From the NCBI RefSeq assembly GCF_023516215.1, contig NZ_CP097349.1:2542001-2606000 (forward strand): DNA of 64,000 nucleotides. Direction: 5' to 3'. Below, one piece after another: positions 1 through 9,000 of the stretch. This DNA is from Cytobacillus pseudoceanisediminis (lineage in GTDB: Bacteria; Bacillota; Bacilli; Bacillales; Cytobacillaceae). The notes beneath the pieces were generated by a model, which did no database searches, had not been told where the DNA came from, and saw nothing but the letters and a program-made list of their open reading frames with translations. A program made the translations under genes and the position numbers. Every line of letters begins with the position of its first letter. Position 1 is the stretch's first letter.

Positions 1-3
1 GTA

Positions 4-747
4 ATGAAAAGGTATATTTTCTTGTTATTGACTATTTTACTAGTCTTCTCAGGCAATGTTTCTGCAGAAACCAAAAGCCGTTCTGCTGATTTGACTGAGA
101 AAGATTTCATGAAAGCCGTATTAAAGGCTGATGAGTTTAAGGAATTTAAATCCTCCATTTTAAAAGATGCAGCCGCCAAGCCAAGAGCTCTTGTTGATGA
201 AAAAGGAAAACAATATGGCTGGACAGTTCAATATGAAATAGAATACAAAGAAAAAAATGTTTTCTTAGATAGTAAAGCCCTCGTAAATTTCTCGTCACTT
301 CTATCATTTTCTTATGAGTCCGACGGAAAAGGATTAAAAGTCCGGCTCGTCGATTACAGCAGGTTAATTGAGGATCAGGCTTTTTATGTAAAAGACCTGA
401 AGTCAAATGAAGAAACCAAAATAGATATATCGAAAGACAGCATCTTTACTGATTATTTGACAGAGGTAGAAAGGAAGAAAACGCATTTGATTGAAGAAGC
501 AGCAGTAAGCAATGCTGTCTCTTCCGATAAAATCACTGCAGCAGCCGAGTTATGCTACTACTGTACAAAATATGAATGGCGCGGCGGATACCCTTGCTCA
601 TCCGCAAATACTGAGCCTGAAGTTTCAGTGTCTTCCCAACTAAAAGAAAGCGGACTAAATCCAGATTCGGTAATCATTGACTGTTATGTACCCCGCCATA
701 AAGTATGTGTTAGCGGGGAATGGAGAACATATTGCCCTATTCAATAA
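4..747 (+). CDS. Secreted cysteine-rich hypothetical protein
   Basis: The protein (247 aa) starts with a basic and hydrophobic signal peptide (about residues 1-21, ending VSA before a Glu), so it is probably exported by Sec. No lipobox is present. The middle is polar and mixed alpha/beta-like. The last 65 residues hold all six cysteines, including a CYYC motif near residue 185, and could form disulfides outside the cell. I do not recognise the family. The ribosome binding site lies off the window edge, so the start is taken from the signal peptide. It is followed directly by an intergenic repeat and a convergent terminator. Confidence 0.6.
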   Translation: MKRYIFLLLTILLVFSGNVSAETKSRSADLTEKDFMKAVLKADEFKEFKSSILKDAAAKPRALVDEKGKQYGWTVQYEIEYKEKNVFLDSKALVNFSSLLSFSYESDGKGLKVRLVDYSRLIEDQAFYVKDLKSNEETKIDISKDSIFTDYLTEVERKKTHLIEEAAVSNAVSSDKITAAAELCYYCTKYEWRGGYPCSSANTEPEVSVSSQLKESGLNPDSVIIDCYVPRHKVCVSGEWRTYCPIQ

Positions 748-812
748 GAAAAGCGGAGCGCTTATGCTTATCATCGACATTCATAAGCCGATGACGCCTG
801 AGCTGGACAGTT
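748..812 (+). repeat. Short intergenic repeat abutting a stop codon (copy 1)
   Basis: The stop TAA is followed at once by GAAAAGCGGAGCGCTT, then a 50-nt tail with ATAAGCCGATGACGCCTGAGC. The head matches the inverted head of the element at 17220-17341, where it again follows a TAA stop. It resembles a family of intergenic repeats I associate with Bacillaceae genomes; that is recollection, not a search. Confidence 0.45.
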
Positions 813-814
813 AT

Positions 815-846
815 AAAACCGGCTAAGCAGATGCTTAGCCGGTTTT
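815..846. terminator. Bidirectional terminator hairpin
   Basis: Perfect inverted repeat AAAACCGGCTAAGC / GCTTAGCCGGTTTT with a 4-nt loop. The flanking A and T tracts let it serve both the plus-strand gene ending at 747 and the minus-strand ABC operon ending at 848. Confidence 0.85.
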
Positions 847-847
847 A

Positions 848-1717
848 TTATCCCTTAGTACCTGATGCGATATTTGATCCTTCTATAAAGTGCTTCTGGA
901 AGAAGAAGAATAGCAGTACAACTGGCAGGAGGACCATGACTGACATGGCCATCAGGTAATGCCATTGTGTCTGAACTGTTCCCTTGAAGGTCTGAAGCCC
1001 GATTTGCAGTGTGTACAGACTTTCATCATTTATATACAATAATGGTCCGAGAAGATCATTCCATGCCCCATTAAACGAAAAAATGGCCACTGTAATAAGA
1101 GCCGGCTTCGTCAGAGGCAGCATAATATGCCACCAGATCTGCAGATGATTCGCACCGTCAAGCACTGCCGCCTCTATTAGTTCATTAGGAATGGACATCA
1201 TAAACTGGCGCAATAGGAAGATGAAAAAGGCACTCCCCAAAAAAGCTGGAACAATCAGCGGCAGGTACGTATTTACCCAGCCAAGCTTCGAAAATAAAAT
1301 GTATTGAGGCACCATCGTGACAAACCCTGGGATCAGCATGGTTGATAACACAACTATAAACAAAGCATTTCTTCCTTTAAAACGGATTTTCGCAAACGCA
1401 TATGCAACGAGTGAATTGACAAGAACACTTCCAGCCATTCCACAGAGGGCAATAAATAACGTATTCATTGCCCAGCGGGTAAACGGCGCTGTTTTCCATG
1501 CTTCAACATAATTGGAAAAATGGAATTCCTTTGGCACAAAGGTAGGCGGATATTGCGCAATCTCAGCAGGAGATTTCAATGATGTCGAAATCATCCACCA
1601 CAGGGGAGATAATACCAGTACACTTCCCGCTAATAAAACGATAAAAATAATCGTCTGCTTTAAATTATCTTTGAATTTTTTTGTCTCATAAAACTTCGGT
1701 GCTGCGGCAGTTCTCAT
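848..1717 (-). CDS. Carbohydrate ABC transporter permease (MalG/UgpE type)
   Basis: Inner-membrane subunit of a binding-protein-dependent sugar importer. The 289-aa protein has six predicted membrane segments (first at about residues 22-45) and the EAA loop EAAVLDGANH...LPLTKPAL near residue 185, which docks on the ABC ATPase. It is the last gene of a three-gene operon (binding protein, permease F, permease G). The ATPase is not encoded here, as is common in Gram-positives where a shared MsmX-like ATPase is used. The start overlaps the upstream permease by 32 bp. That overlap may be artificial, because one G fewer in the G5 run near 1726-1730 would end the upstream gene just before this ATG. 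Confidence 0.9.
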   Translation of the reverse strand: MRTAAAPKFYETKKFKDNLKQTIIFIVLLAGSVLVLSPLWWMISTSLKSPAEIAQYPPTFVPKEFHFSNYVEAWKTAPFTRWAMNTLFIALCGMAGSVLVNSLVAYAFAKIRFKGRNALFIVVLSTMLIPGFVTMVPQYILFSKLGWVNTYLPLIVPAFLGSAFFIFLLRQFMMSIPNELIEAAVLDGANHLQIWWHIMLPLTKPALITVAIFSFNGAWNDLLGPLLYINDESLYTLQIGLQTFKGTVQTQWHYLMAMSVMVLLPVVLLFFFFQKHFIEGSNIASGTKG

Positions 1718-2688
1718 TTATTATCTCCCCCTCATAATGGACCCATTTTTTGCCGAGTTTCATATTAATGATTGTCAGTACCATTACGACAATAAACAGC
1801 AGCCAGGCCATTGCAGATGCATAGCCCATGTCAAACACTTCAAACGCGTTATTCCACATATGCAGATTGTAGAATAGGAGTGAATTTCCTGGTCCTCCGC
1901 TTCCGTTTTCTGTCATGACATATGCTTCTTGAAAGATCTGGAAGGCACCAATGGTACTAGTCAGCACATCGAAGAAAATGATTGGTGAAATCATTGGCAG
2001 GGTGATATAAAAGAATTTCTGCATAACACCTGCCCCATCAAGATCCGCTGCTTCATACAGTGAAGCTGAAACTCCCTGCAGACTTGCAAGGTAAAGCAGC
2101 ATTCCGCCTCCGACACTCCACATTTTCATCAAAAGCAAAGCTGGTTTCGTCCATTCAGGATCAAACAGCCAGGCTGGCCCTTCAATCCCAATCCATGCAA
2201 GGAACGTATTTACCAATCCTGTCGAAGGACTTAGCAGCTGCATCCACAAAAAGTAAACCGCAACACCCGAGAGGATAGCAGGCAGATAATAAAGTGTGCG
2301 GAAGAATTTCATGCCCCTTACTTTCTGATTTAAAAGAACCGACAGAAAAATCGCCCCTGCAGTAGTCAGCGGGACAGAAAATAAAACGTAATAAAGGGTA
2401 TTCCATAAAGACGTTTTAAAAAGATCATCGATTGTAAACATGCGTTTAAAATTATCAAGGCCGATAAAATTCATCCTTGAAGTAATATTATAATCTGTAA
2501 AACTGGCAAATAAGGAAAATAAAAGCGGACCAAGTGTCAGTCCAAGGAAACCAATTATCCACGGGCTGATGAATAGATATCCAAAGATATTTTCTCTTGT
2601 TTGGCGGGACATCCGTCTGCGTGATGTCTTTTCTTTTTTCCGCAAGACCCGCTCCCCGGCGAGCAATCGTTGTATCATATGATTTCAA
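1686..2688 (-). CDS. Sugar ABC transporter permease (MalF/UgpA type), N-terminal frameshift
   Basis: Partner permease of the importer, with six or more membrane segments and an EAA loop (EAADLDGAGVMQKFFYITLP). The best start is a TTG at 2688, preceded by GAAGGTG at 6-nt spacing, giving MKSYDTTIARRGAGLAEK. That frame runs out of phase, and the conserved protein continues in the next frame as EKTSRRRMSRQTRENIFGYL. The switch fits one extra A in the A6 run (2634-2639, seen as T6 on the plus strand). If the shift were real, translation would have to start at ATG 2678, which has no well-placed ribosome binding site. Operon with the flanking binding protein and second permease. Confidence 0.82.
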
Positions 2689-2748
2689 CCCATACACCTT
2701 CTTTTATTTATTTTTAAAGAGAGAAGGAGGCCCCTTCTCTCTTTTGTT

Positions 2749-4044
2749 CTATTTTCTCTTTAGTTTTTCAACATCTTTCTCTGCTTTTGCCAGCGCTTTT
2801 TCTGGCTTCGTTTTTCCTAGCAGCACACTGTCTATATGCGGATTGATGCGGTTTTGGTAATCAGGATACTTTACTGGAACCGGAAACAATTGCGTTTGAT
2901 CCAGGTTTTTCACCGAAGCTTCATATACGTACTTATCATCGCCCTTTAGTTCATTAACAACTGCTTCTGCAGCTTCTTTGTTTGCGACATTATCATAGTT
3001 TTTCATAGCCCAGTATTTTTGTGCCTCCGGGCCAGCTAAATACTTGATAAATTTCATAGCTTCCTCAGGATGTTTGGCTCCTTTCGGTATTTCAGCTACG
3101 AAACCGCCGCCATCGCTCCAATTCCCCGAACCTTTTTCAAATGCAGGAATTGGAGCTACACCAAAGTTCATATCCTCTCCGTAGTCACGAATCTGTGTGT
3201 AAAACGTGCCGATATCAACCCACATTGCCACTTTGCCTGCTATGAATGGATTTGACTGCTCACTGCCAAATTCAGCTTCAAAAGATTGAACTGTCTTCTC
3301 ACCAAGACGCTCTTTCCATCCCAGCAGCCATTGAAGCGCTTCCTGCTTTTTAGGTGTATTGATATAAAGTTCTCCATCTTGAATGAATCCTTTTCCGCCG
3401 TCAGCGCTTGTCATCCAGCTGGCCGCACCAATGCTGCCCCATAGCGGATAAAAGCCAACTCTCTCATATCGGTCTCCATCCTTTATATCAAGCTTTGCGG
3501 CGTACTCCTCCAGTTCCGCCCATGTTGCTGGCGGCTTTTCCGGATCAAGTCCAGCTTCTTTAAAAGCATCTTTATTGTAAAATAGCAATCTTGTATCTGT
3601 ATTGAATGGAACTGCATAAGGTTTGTCCCCGTACATTACCGTTTCCCATAAATGAGGATAAAATTGATTTTTGAAGGATTCATCGATATACTTGCTCAGA
3701 TCTTCTGATTGGGCGTTTTCAGCTCGCTGGGCGACTGAATTAATATCGTTTATAATAACATCAGCCGGGTTTCCCGCTGCGACGGATGCCAGGTTCTTTG
3801 TCCAAATATCTCCCCAGGGCAAATATGTATGCTTTACAAAAACCTCATCCTGTGAATTGTTAAAATCCTCTATGATTTTTTCTATGATCGGACGCCTCGT
3901 TTCCGAACCCCAGAAGCTCCAAAAATCAACAATTACTTTTCCATCCTTCGTTTTTTCTGCCTGAACACTTTCCTCACCAGAACAGCCTGCCAAGGTGCCA
4001 ATAAGCAGGATGGCGGAAATGATAAAGATTAATCCCTTTTTCAT
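2749..4044 (-). CDS. Extracellular sugar-binding lipoprotein of ABC importer
   Basis: A 431-aa family 1 solute-binding protein. Residues 1-20 are a lipoprotein signal peptide with lipobox LAGC, so it is anchored outside the membrane. The body has typical features (VDFWSFWGS near the N-terminus, NPADVIINDINSVAQ, AEIPKGAKHPEEAMKFIKYL). The C-terminus KALAKAEKDVEKLKRK is typical of this family. It captures the sugar and delivers it to the two permeases encoded just downstream. The start has GGGGGAG at good spacing. The substrate cannot be told from sequence; no glycosidase or regulator lies alongside to hint at it. Confidence 0.9.
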   Translation of the reverse strand: MKKGLIFIISAILLIGTLAGCSGEESVQAEKTKDGKVIVDFWSFWGSETRRPIIEKIIEDFNNSQDEVFVKHTYLPWGDIWTKNLASVAAGNPADVIINDINSVAQRAENAQSEDLSKYIDESFKNQFYPHLWETVMYGDKPYAVPFNTDTRLLFYNKDAFKEAGLDPEKPPATWAELEEYAAKLDIKDGDRYERVGFYPLWGSIGAASWMTSADGGKGFIQDGELYINTPKKQEALQWLLGWKERLGEKTVQSFEAEFGSEQSNPFIAGKVAMWVDIGTFYTQIRDYGEDMNFGVAPIPAFEKGSGNWSDGGGFVAEIPKGAKHPEEAMKFIKYLAGPEAQKYWAMKNYDNVANKEAAEAVVNELKGDDKYVYEASVKNLDQTQLFPVPVKYPDYQNRINPHIDSVLLGKTKPEKALAKAEKDVEKLKRK

Positions 4045-4232
4045 GATGCTCCCCCTAAATCATATTTAATCTTCAGCTTTAAGCTTGTGCCTAACCCCTG
4101 CGCAAAGGAAAAATACTGGCCAGCAAATAAATTAATTAACAACTAAGATAGTACTACCCTGATATTTGGGGATAAAACATTATTTTGAAAAAATTCTCGT
4201 AATATGTAAATTTTCAGGGCTTTACGCCTAAT

Positions 4233-4258
4233 AAAAAAAGACCCCTAAAAAGGAGTCT
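4233..4258 (-). terminator. Terminator of sigma/anti-sigma operon
   Basis: Minus-strand hairpin AGACTCC-loop-GGGGTCT (one T-G wobble) followed by seven Ts, just after the anti-sigma gene stop at 4262. Confidence 0.75.
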
Positions 4259-4261
4259 GAA

Positions 4262-4869
4262 TTAAGGAGTTTTTTGAATACTGTGTGCAATGGCTTCCAA
4301 ATACTCAATGAATATGGCACCATCTTCAGAGGGAACTGCATACATTATCTCACTGTCCATTGACTTGAAATATACTTCACCACGCTCGTTCCAGACTTTC
4401 ACCTTTACAGATTCTTTGCCTTTCATAATAAATTGGATATCATATAATGGTTTGGAGTCGATGACGGCCTCTGCAGGCATTGCCGAATTTATGGCAGTTC
4501 TTGCCGTGCTTTCCCACTTTTCATCTTTTACAGTCGCGGTTTCAGCAGAATACGTTCCATCAGCAGAGAAGGAATTCTCAGTTTCTGATAGAGCAATAGC
4601 TGTTTGACTGATAAAACTATCTCCAAGTATATCTGCACTGCTGCTGCCCCTGTCGTTGATTCCTCAGAAAAAATAATGAAAGCGAACATAATACAAGCAG
4701 CCATTACTGCGGCAGCAGATAAAAATTTAGGAAAAATATTTTTCTTTCTTTTTGGCCTATCCTCTATACCACTCCATATTTTTTGCAGGCTATCCTGTTT
4801 TTGCTTTTGCGATCGCGGAATACGGTCTAATTCACGAAAAGAATTATCGAATCCGAATGAGCTCTTCAT
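4262..4869 (-). CDS. Anti-sigma factor-like membrane protein, frameshifted
   Basis: Begins MKSSFGFDNSFRELDRIP, has a short cytoplasmic part with RPKRKK, then one membrane helix (LSAAAVMAACIMFAFIIF, about residues 44-61), and an extracytoplasmic domain. That topology fits an anti-sigma factor holding the ECF sigma encoded just upstream. After STTG the frame is lost; the continuing frame reads SSSADILGDSFISQT and runs to the natural end ...AHSIQKTP. Adding one G to the G4 run at 4647-4650 restores one protein of about 202 aa. I infer the anti-sigma role from topology and gene order; no zinc-binding HxxxCxxC motif is visible. Confidence 0.6.
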
Positions 4870-5377
4870 GGATTTCCCCCTTTTCTGCAATTCTTTTTTT
4901 AGTGCTGCGAGTGCCCTGGAAGTGGTGATTTTAACTTTGTTTTCGTTCCAATTCAAGATTTCGGCCGTTTCTTTGATTGAAAACTCCTTTATTTTTCTCA
5001 AAATCAGCACTTCTTGATAGCTTAATTTCAAATGTCGGATTGCTTCATATAAGAGTGTAACTTTTTCACCCTTAATCATAATCTCGGTTGGAGTCTCTTC
5101 ATCTGATTGGAGCTGGAATTTTTCAATTGAGAAAAATTTGAATCTGTTTTTTACGCAGATAATCAATGGCTACATTTCTTGATATTCGGACCAGCCATGT
5201 AAAGATCTGGGATTCCCCATTAAATTGGCTCATGTATTTATAAGCTTTAATAAAGGTGTCCTGTGTCAGATCTTCGGCGACTTCCTTATCATTCACGAGA
5301 AGAAATATGTATCCATAAATTCGATCGCTGTATTCGCTGTATATATCTTCAAAAGCTTCTGCCGATATTCTCTCCAT
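4866..5377 (-). CDS. ECF RNA polymerase sigma factor, frameshifted
   Basis: Region 2 is clear at the N-terminus (FEDIYSEYSDRIYGYIF, DLTQDTFIKAYKYM, FTWLVRISRNVAIDYLRK) and region 4 at the C-terminus (LSYQEVLILRKIKEFSIKET...NENKVKITTSRALAALKK). The two halves are in different frames. Reducing the A6 run at 5147-5152 by one joins them through NRFKFFSIEKF. Reducing the G5 run at 4876-4880 by one gives a stop that overlaps the anti-sigma ATG as ATGA, the classic coupled arrangement; as sequenced the two genes are fused. GAGGGGG precedes the ATG. About 170 aa when repaired, normal for ECF factors. Confidence 0.8.
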
Positions 5378-6059
5378 TTTGGCGCCCCCTCGCGTATTAT
5401 TAGACGAATGAAAAATAGAAAAGAAACACTATTCCAATATTTATGTAAAATAATCAAATCAAATTTCGTGCAGGTCAAAATACAAATTCTGTTCATTTAT
5501 CCTATTTTTCCTAAATGTTCTGATTCCTTTGTATTAATTAAGACGAATTCCGAAGAAAGAGTCCTTTTCACTGTAACCATTCTTCCAGCCAGAATTCATA
5601 AGTAATACAAAGAAAGTTACACTTCAAAATACCCATTTTCATATAATTTACTTGCTATTTTCCTATTGGATTGACGAAAGGCATCTTTTAAAGTTCCCCC
5701 TCTTTTTATTCATTTTATCATTCTGGAAAAATACTGCCTCCCTCCTTTTTCTTATTTTTTCCAAAAATTATTATTATTCCAATATTTCTGGGTAAAAATG
5801 ATTCCTTTCATCTAGATATAACCAGGTTAAGTTGATTCTTTAAGACTGTAACCTTATGAATGCTCTAAAACCTTCTAGCTATTTTATTCATTCCCCAGCA
5901 ATAAACTTCATTTTTCGACAATCTCCAGCTGATTATTCAGCTAAAGTTCTTGTTAGCGGAAGGGTTTTCCATTTTTGGAAGAAACCCTTAGGAGGTGATC
6001 GAGTTCATTCTGCCGGAAGACACTATTTAAGGAATTAAACAAAACAAGGAGGGAATTTT
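5378..6059. other. 680-bp intergenic region upstream of bpr
   Basis: No convincing gene. A very AT-rich divergent promoter region separates the sigma gene (minus) from bpr (plus). The only strong structures are the hairpin at 5960-5989 and the 11-nt Shine-Dalgarno-like AGGAGGTGATC at 5990-6000, described separately. I could not place convincing -35/-10 pairs. Confidence 0.5.
5960..6000 (+). promoter_or_regulatory. Leader hairpin followed by perfect Shine-Dalgarno without start codon
   Basis: AAGGGTTT-TCC...GGA-AG-AAACCCTT forms a strong stem. It is followed directly by AGGAGGTGATC, complementary over 11 nt to the usual Bacillus 16S rRNA 3' end. No ATG, GTG or TTG lies at useful spacing downstream; the real bpr ribosome binding site (AAGGAGGG, about 6047-6054) lies 50 nt further on. 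Confidence 0.4.
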
Positions 6060-9000
6060 TTGAAAAGAAAAAGAAAATCATTGAATCGCATTCTTTATGT
6101 GATGCTGACAGCTTTTTTGATTTTGCCCCTGATGTTCCCAGGCATGGGATCAGCTGAAAGTAAAAGCTCTCCGCATACCTCAGTTAAGCAAGCTGCACCT
6201 CAGACAGCAAAAAGCAAAATAAACAGCTCATTGCTGAAACAATTTGATAAAAAAGATAAAGTAACATTCCTGATAAAATTTAAAGAACAAGCTGATACTT
6301 CAGCAGCAGCCAAGAAAGCTCAAAAAGCGGCTGCATCCCAAAAACTGACAGCCTCTAAATCCAAGTACATGAAACGCTCTGCAGTCCTATCCTCACTAAG
6401 ATCTACAGCTATTGAAACTCAAGGCCAAGTCACAAATTTCCTTCAAAAGCAGGAAAAAGACGGCAAGGCAAAAGATGTTCAATCCTTCTACATCGTCAAC
6501 GCCATTGCAGTAACAGCTACAAAGGACGTTATGGAAAAAATTGCCATGTTTCCTGAAGTAGAAAAAATCCTTCCAAACGAAACCAGACAGCTTCATAAGC
6601 CAGTAAAGGAAGCCGAAAAAGCTCTCAAAACACAAGCAGAAACAAGTTCAATCGAGTGGAATATTGACCGTGTCGGTGCTCCTGCAGTATGGGAAATGGG
6701 AATCGACGGATCGGGTACTGTCGTTGCATCCATTGATACAGGTGTTCAGTGGAACCACCCGGCGTTAAAAGAAAAATACCGGGGCTATAACCCAGCACAA
6801 CCTGATTCACCAACGCATGAATTCAGCTGGTTTGATGCCACTGCAGGCCAGACAGCACCATATGATGATCAGGGACATGGTACCCACGTAACTGGAACAA
6901 TGGTGGGTTCCGAGCCAAATGGAGCCAATCAGATCGGGGTTGCACCTGGTGCGAAATGGATTGCAGTAAAAGCCTTCACTGCAAGCGGCGGAACTGACAT
7001 AGATCTGCTTGAAGCAGGTGAATGGATTCTAGCTCCAAAGGATGCTGAAGGAAACCCGCATCCTGAAAAAGCTCCGGATGTTGTCAACAATTCATGGGGC
7101 GGCGGACCTGGGCTGGATGAGTGGTATCGTCCAATGGTTCAGGCATGGAGGGCAGCTGAAATTTTCCCAGAGTTCTCTGCCGGAAACACAACTTTGTTTA
7201 ATCCAGGCGGACCTGGTTCCGTTGCAACACCTGCTAACTACCCGGAATCATTCGCAACTGGTGCGACAGACATTAATAATGGTTTAGGCAGCTTCTCATT
7301 GCTGGGACCATCACCATACGATGAAATTAAACCTGATGTATCCGCACCCGGGGTCAACATTCGTTCCTCAGTTCCCGGAAGCGGATATGAAGGCGGCTGG
7401 AATGGAACTTCCATGGCTGGCCCGCATGTTTCTGCGGTTGCCGCGCTGCTCCGCCAGGTTGATTCAAGTCTGACTGTTGAAGAGATGGAGGAAATTTTAC
7501 TGACTACCTCTACTCCATTGACAAATGGTACTTATCCTGAGACACCAAATAATGGTTTTGGATATGGGCTCGTCAATGCCTTCGATGCGGTTTCTTCCGT
7601 ACTGACCGGTCTTGGAAAAATTAAAGGCCAGGTTGCAAAAGAAGGAGATGACTCAGAAGCTCCCGCAGCCAATCACGAAGCACCTCAGGAAACATATGCA
7701 GGAATGGATCTGGCACTTGAATTGACGGCATCAGATAATGTAAGCGTCACAAGAGTTGATCTTGAATACTTAAAAGCTGACGGCAGCTGGGCAGCCATTG
7801 AGGCCGAAAGAACAGCTGGAAACTATAAAGATGGTACTTACCAGGCAGTGATTCCTGGAGAAGACATCGCCGAGCCTTCAGTTACTTATAAATGGAAGGT
7901 CAATGATTTTGGCGGAAATCTAACTGAAACTGACTCCTATGAAGTTGCAGTAAGACCTGGAATCAGCATCGGCTATTCTCAGGACTTTGAAGCACAGCCG
8001 GTCGGCTGGACTTCATATGGAGCGGAAAACAGCTGGGAGTGGGGTACCCCATCTTCAGGTCCTGGCAATGCAGCATCCGGAGAAAAAGTATATGCAACTA
8101 AACTTGACGGCAACTATGCAAATAGAGCAAACATGAATCTTCAGATGCCTCCTATTGACCTGCCGGAAGGCAATGCCTACCTTCAGTTCAAGCAATGGCA
8201 CGAGCTTGAAAACCGTTATGATTACGGCCATGTATTCGTTTCCACTGACATGGAAAACTGGGAACAGGTTCTTCGAGTAAATGGTAATACAACAGAGTGG
8301 GTTAATGCAGAAGTGGATCTAAGTGCGTATTCAGGACAAAGAATTTATGTAGCATTCAATGTGACTACAGATGGATCAGTACAGAAGCAAGGCTGGTATA
8401 TCGATGATGTTCAATTATCTGATACTCCAGTTGAACCTGCAGGTAAAGCTCAGCTTGGCATCAGCAAAGATAAACCTTCTGCAGAATTAAAGAAAGAAAA
8501 GGTAAATCCGGATAGCATTGTTCCTAAAAAGGATACTCCTGCAAAAGATGATGATAAACAGCAGCAGCCTGCGCCTGTGCTGCTTCCGCTTACTGCCGAA
8601 GTAAGTGTGCTGGAATCAGGCAGGTCCGTATTTACCAATCCTCAAAATGGAACGTTTGAAATGACACATGCTTCAGGAGATTTCACTGTAAAAGCGGAAG
8701 CTTACGGTTATCGTTCTCAAACGCAAAGCGTAAATATCCCGCAGGATGGAGAAGCGACTGCAAACTTCGTCCTTGAGGAAATACCAAAAGGCACAGTCAC
8801 AGGTGTTGTGACAAATGAAGCAACTGGGGAGCCTGTTGCGAACACTTCACTACTTTTAATAGAAGATGCAGCAGTACAGCCAGTAACAACTAATGAAAAT
8901 GGTGAATATACAATCACAGCCTACGAAGGCACATACACTTTAAAAGCTATGGCACCTTCCTACTACAGCAAGGAGCAGAGCATCACAATCGAAGGCGGCT

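Noticed and set aside
5594..5621. ECF-type autoregulatory promoter for the sigma gene (TGTAAC on the minus strand)
   Set aside because: No CGTC/CGTA-type -10 lies 16-17 nt away, and the site is over 200 bp from the gene.
5856..6038. A 60-codon frame ahead of bpr
   Set aside because: No ribosome binding site, unlike any protein family I know, and it crosses the leader hairpin and the strong SD-like sequence.
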